DNA of 5,340 bases from Pirellulaceae bacterium (GTDB lineage Bacteria; Planctomycetota; Planctomycetia; Pirellulales; Pirellulaceae), in NCBI GenBank assembly GCA_020846515.1, contig JADLDX010000636.1:1-5340 (forward strand), in the 5' to 3' direction. The notes under the pieces are model-generated. The model ran no database searches and was not told the origin of the DNA. It worked only from the letters and a program-made list of their open reading frames with translations. A program made the translations under genes and the position numbers. Shown here in pieces: positions 2,894-5,340 of the stretch (its first letter is position 1; the number at the start of each line of letters is the position of its first letter).

Positions 2894-5340
2894 TGAAACC
2901 ATCGATGGACTGTCCGACACTGGGCGCAATCCGCTCGAGGTGTTAGCGGCTGAATTTTCGGCCGCGCGACGCAGTGGTGAGCAGCCCTCCATCGAGGAGT
3001 TCATCCAGCGTGTACCCGACCAGCGCGAAGAAGCCCGCGCGCTGCTGCAATCGATCGCCCTGTTTGAACGCGTCAGCGATCAAGAGTACACGCGGCACGC
3101 AACGCACCGTCGCCAACAGCGGTTCGTTCACAAACATCATGACCAACTGGGCGACTTTCGCATCGTGCGCGAAATCGGCCGCGGTGGGATGGGGATCATC
3201 TACGAAGCGGAACAACTGTCCCTAAAACGGTGTGTAGCTTTAAAGGTTCTAGGCACAGGAAGCGGCGAGACGGCCAAGCAGCTCGAACGCTTTCAGCGCG
3301 AAGCTGAGGCGATTGCGCGTTTGCACCATACGAATATTGTGCCGGTCTTCGGCAGCGGCTCCCAGGATGGCGTGCACTATTTCGCCATGCAGCTGATCGA
3401 TGGTCGGCCACTGAGCGAACTACCGGATCTTTCGTTTGTGGAAATTGCTCGTCTGGGTATGCAATCCGCCAGCGCCCTGGCCTATGCCCACAGTCACGGT
3501 GTGCTCCATCGCGACATCAAGCCCTCCAATCTATTGCTCGACAAGAGTGGCGAAGTTTGGGTGACTGACTTTGGCCTGGCCAAGCTCAGCGATGTTGGCG
3601 AACTCACGCAGACCGGCGACATCATGGGCACGCTCAAGTACATGGCGCCAGAACAGCTAGAGGGGCGAGCCGACGAACGCACTGACATCTACGCGCTGGG
3701 ACTGACACTATATGAATTGGTAACTCGACAACCGGCGTTTGATATCTCTAAGTCGCTGGCCAATCGAATTCGCAATCATGAGTTTGCCTCACCGCGATCG
3801 ATCAACGCCGCGATTCCTCGCGATCTTGAGACTATCATTTTAAAGGCGACGGCTTGCGAGCCGCAGCATCGATATAGTACGGCCGACGAGATGGCCGTTG
3901 ACCTGCGCTCCTTTATGGAAGATCGACCGATCGCCGCGCGACGCGCCTCGTCGATGGAACGCTTGGCACGCTGGATGCGACGCAATCCGGCTTTGGCCAC
4001 CTCGCTGGTAGCCACGCTCCTGCTGCTGATGGCCACGACGCTAGTGACCAGTGCTGGTTATGTAACTACCCGAGCCGCATTGCTGGATTCCAAGAAGGCT
4101 CGCGACGAGGCCGATCTGGCCAGCCGACAAGCCAACGAAGCGCGAAAAAATGCCGAAGTCAGTCAAGGTCGAGCCGAAAGCAATCTGAATGTCGCCCTGC
4201 AAGCCTTCGATGCCATCTTTGATAACGTCGCCTCGCGCGGTGTACCGCAATCCTTGACACTGGACATGCATGAAGCGGCCAACGCTGAATCCGCTGACAC
4301 TGAAACTGCAGACACTGAAACGACTAACACTGAGTCTGCTACCAGCACCAATCTCGCCAATAAAGCCAGCGCACCTCGATTTGAAGTTACGCTCAATGGT
4401 GCCGATGCTGAGTTGCTCAATAACTTGCTGAAGTTCTATCGTCAATTCGCGCAGCAAAATGGAGATGACGACGCGCTGCGCGCCCGAACGGCGCTTGCTT
4501 ATCAACGCATCGGACAGATTCAACATCGGCTCGGCCAAGGCACAGCCGCTATGGAGTCCTATGATGAAGCGCTTAAGCTGCTGACTCTTTTGAACCAGCA
4601 GCGTCCGCATGAACTTCCCTACATATTATCAATCGCCAAGATTTACAATGACCGCGGCTTTGCCTTGTCGTCCATGTCGCAAGCTGTGCCCGAGATCGTG
4701 AACGAACATAAAAATGCCATTCGTTTTTTGGAAGCGCAAAGCGACGAGATTCGAAGGCTGGCCGATGTACGTTTCGAGCAAGCTCGCGGCTATGATCTGG
4801 CCGGTTCGATACTCAGCCGCAGTGGTGCAACCAGTATGGACGATCTGCCCAGACCCACGTTCGGCGATGCGATTCGCGAAGGAGCGCGTCGTCTGGGACT
4901 GGGCGGTCCAGGGCCAAGACAGGGAATGGATCCCAAACCCAGGCCAGGTTTCGATCGACCACCTCCAGGCCAACCGTTCTCTAGCGGCCCACCTCCCAGT
5001 GATCGCGATCCCGCAGGTCCAGGCAATCGACGTGACTTACCCCCGGATCCCAACGGACAACGCCCCAGACCTGATGGACCTAGACCTGATGGACCTAGAG
5101 GTGATGGTCCAAGAGGTGGTGGGCTGTTTGGTGGGCCACAGGGCGGGCCACGTATGACCGTGCAAGCCATGATCGAAGCGGACTTGCGTCGAGCCGATGA
5201 ACTACTGGCCGAACTATGCGACGAGTTTCCGGAGCGTCGCGACTATCGCTTGGCTCATGCGCAAGCCCAACGGCATTTGATGGCGCACTTTATGTCGACC
5301 AATCACATGGCCGAAGCAACCGAGTTCTTTGAGTTAGCAC
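2877..5340 (+). CDS. Membrane Ser/Thr protein kinase (Hanks type) with TPR-like C-terminal half, 3' end outside window
   Basis: The frame is open for 821 codons to the window end without a stop. ATG 2877 is the only ATG after an in-frame TAA at 2850-2852. Residues 1-91 include the planctomycete pre-kinase segment RRSGEQPSIEEF...VPDQREEAR. The kinase domain (about 92-345) looks active: glycine loop GRGGMG (101-106), ATP lysine K123 in VALKVL, helix-C E142, HRDIKPSN (211-218, base D213), DFG (231-233), MAPEQ (256-260). The signature EDRPIAARR...RWMRRNP (348-371) leads into one membrane helix (about 373-395). Outside lie a charged coiled-coil-like stretch (402-440), a Thr/Glu repeat (468-487), a TPR-like helical region (about 512-660), a Pro/Gly/Asp linker (676-759), and more TPR-like helices (760-821). 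It likely senses an extracytoplasmic signal and phosphorylates the overlapping sigma factor or other proteins. Ligand and substrate are unknown. Confidence 0.93.
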   Translation, partial: MTNEFDETIDGLSDTGRNPLEVLAAEFSAARRSGEQPSIEEFIQRVPDQREEARALLQSIALFERVSDQEYTRHATHRRQQRFVHKHHDQLGDFRIVREIGRGGMGIIYEAEQLSLKRCVALKVLGTGSGETAKQLERFQREAEAIARLHHTNIVPVFGSGSQDGVHYFAMQLIDGRPLSELPDLSFVEIARLGMQSASALAYAHSHGVLHRDIKPSNLLLDKSGEVWVTDFGLAKLSDVGELTQTGDIMGTLKYMAPEQLEGRADERTDIYALGLTLYELVTRQPAFDISKSLANRIRNHEFASPRSINAAIPRDLETIILKATACEPQHRYSTADEMAVDLRSFMEDRPIAARRASSMERLARWMRRNPALATSLVATLLLLMATTLVTSAGYVTTRAALLDSKKARDEADLASRQANEARKNAEVSQGRAESNLNVALQAFDAIFDNVASRGVPQSLTLDMHEAANAESADTETADTETTNTESATSTNLANKASAPRFEVTLNGADAELLNNLLKFYRQFAQQNGDDDALRARTALAYQRIGQIQHRLGQGTAAMESYDEALKLLTLLNQQRPHELPYILSIAKIYNDRGFALSSMSQAVPEIVNEHKNAIRFLEAQSDEIRRLADVRFEQARGYDLAGSILSRSGATSMDDLPRPTFGDAIREGARRLGLGGPGPRQGMDPKPRPGFDRPPPGQPFSSGPPPSDRDPAGPGNRRDLPPDPNGQRPRPDGPRPDGPRGDGPRGGGLFGGPQGGPRMTVQAMIEADLRRADELLAELCDEFPERRDYRLAHAQAQRHLMAHFMSTNHMAEATEFFELA
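4278..4337 (+). repeat. In-frame 15-bp repeat, four units, Thr/Glu-rich
   Basis: Four consecutive 15-bp units inside the kinase gene encode ANAES, ADTET, ADTET and TNTES (residues 468-487), with ACTGA as a recurring DNA core. The unit length preserves frame, so copy-number changes would only lengthen or shorten this linker. It lies after the membrane helix and coiled coil and before the TPR-like region. A Ser/Thr-rich acidic linker is expected to be flexible and exposed. Confidence 0.75.
5067..5111 (+). repeat. In-frame 15-bp repeat, three units (RPDGP), in the kinase linker
   Basis: Two identical 15-bp units (5067-5081 and 5082-5096, each encoding RPDGP) and a third diverged unit (5097-5111, RGDGP) lie in the Pro/Gly linker of the kinase, residues 731-745, and fade into RGGG. 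The perfect identity of the first two units, including codon choice, points to recent slippage or duplication. Frame is kept. Confidence 0.8.

Noticed and set aside
4041..4610. 189-codon minus-strand frame with Ser/Val/Phe repeats
   Set aside because: It is antisense to the kinase TPR region, and its repeat is just the complement of the Thr/Glu repeat.
4714..5170. Overlapping plus- and minus-strand frames over the Pro/Gly linker
   Set aside because: Both are explained by the GC-rich, repetitive kinase codons in this stretch; neither product has a domain.

Overview
The window looks like a chromosomal segment of a planctomycete, most likely of the Pirellulales/Rhodopirellula type. The evidence is a planctomycete-style ECF sigma factor overlapping a Hanks-type Ser/Thr kinase, with the characteristic pre-membrane signature (EDRPIAARR...RWMRRNP) and a TPR-like C-terminal half. 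A secreted Gly/Pro-rich EF-hand protein and moderate GC content fit as well. This placement is inferred from gene style; no marker gene is present.

Layout. The left half is read on the minus strand. From right to left it holds a DUF4956 membrane protein (1305-2006), a VTC-domain polyphosphate polymerase-like protein (576-1301, only 3 bp downstream), and the 5' part of a secreted Gly/Pro-rich protein with two EF-hands (344 down to the window edge). The 231-bp gap between the VTC and EF-hand genes (345-575) has no gene. It contains a 46-bp tandem repeat, and an inverted diverged relative of the repeat's hairpin. The right half is read on the plus strand: an ECF sigma factor (2282-2893) overlaps by 17 bp a large single-pass Ser/Thr protein kinase (2877 to beyond the window end). 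The 275-bp divergent spacer (2007-2281) has no convincing gene but contains three stem-loops near the DUF4956 start and a 7-bp inverted repeat upstream of the sigma gene.

How the genes may work together. VTC and DUF4956 are a recurring bacterial pair. The VTC enzyme should act at the cytoplasmic face with DUF4956 as membrane partner, plausibly making and moving polyphosphate; this is inferred by analogy with the eukaryotic VTC complex. The sigma-kinase pair should be a signalling unit in which the membrane kinase controls the sigma factor. Whether it controls the divergent VTC-DUF4956 operon is unknown.

The least conventional signal is the hairpin repeat family at 431-574. It has three copies, two tandem and one inverted, which share a GCGGA-stem-GNRA loop-stem-CCGGT plan with one compensatory stem change. 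This resembles REP/REPIN-type elements. No complete new defence or mobile system is visible.
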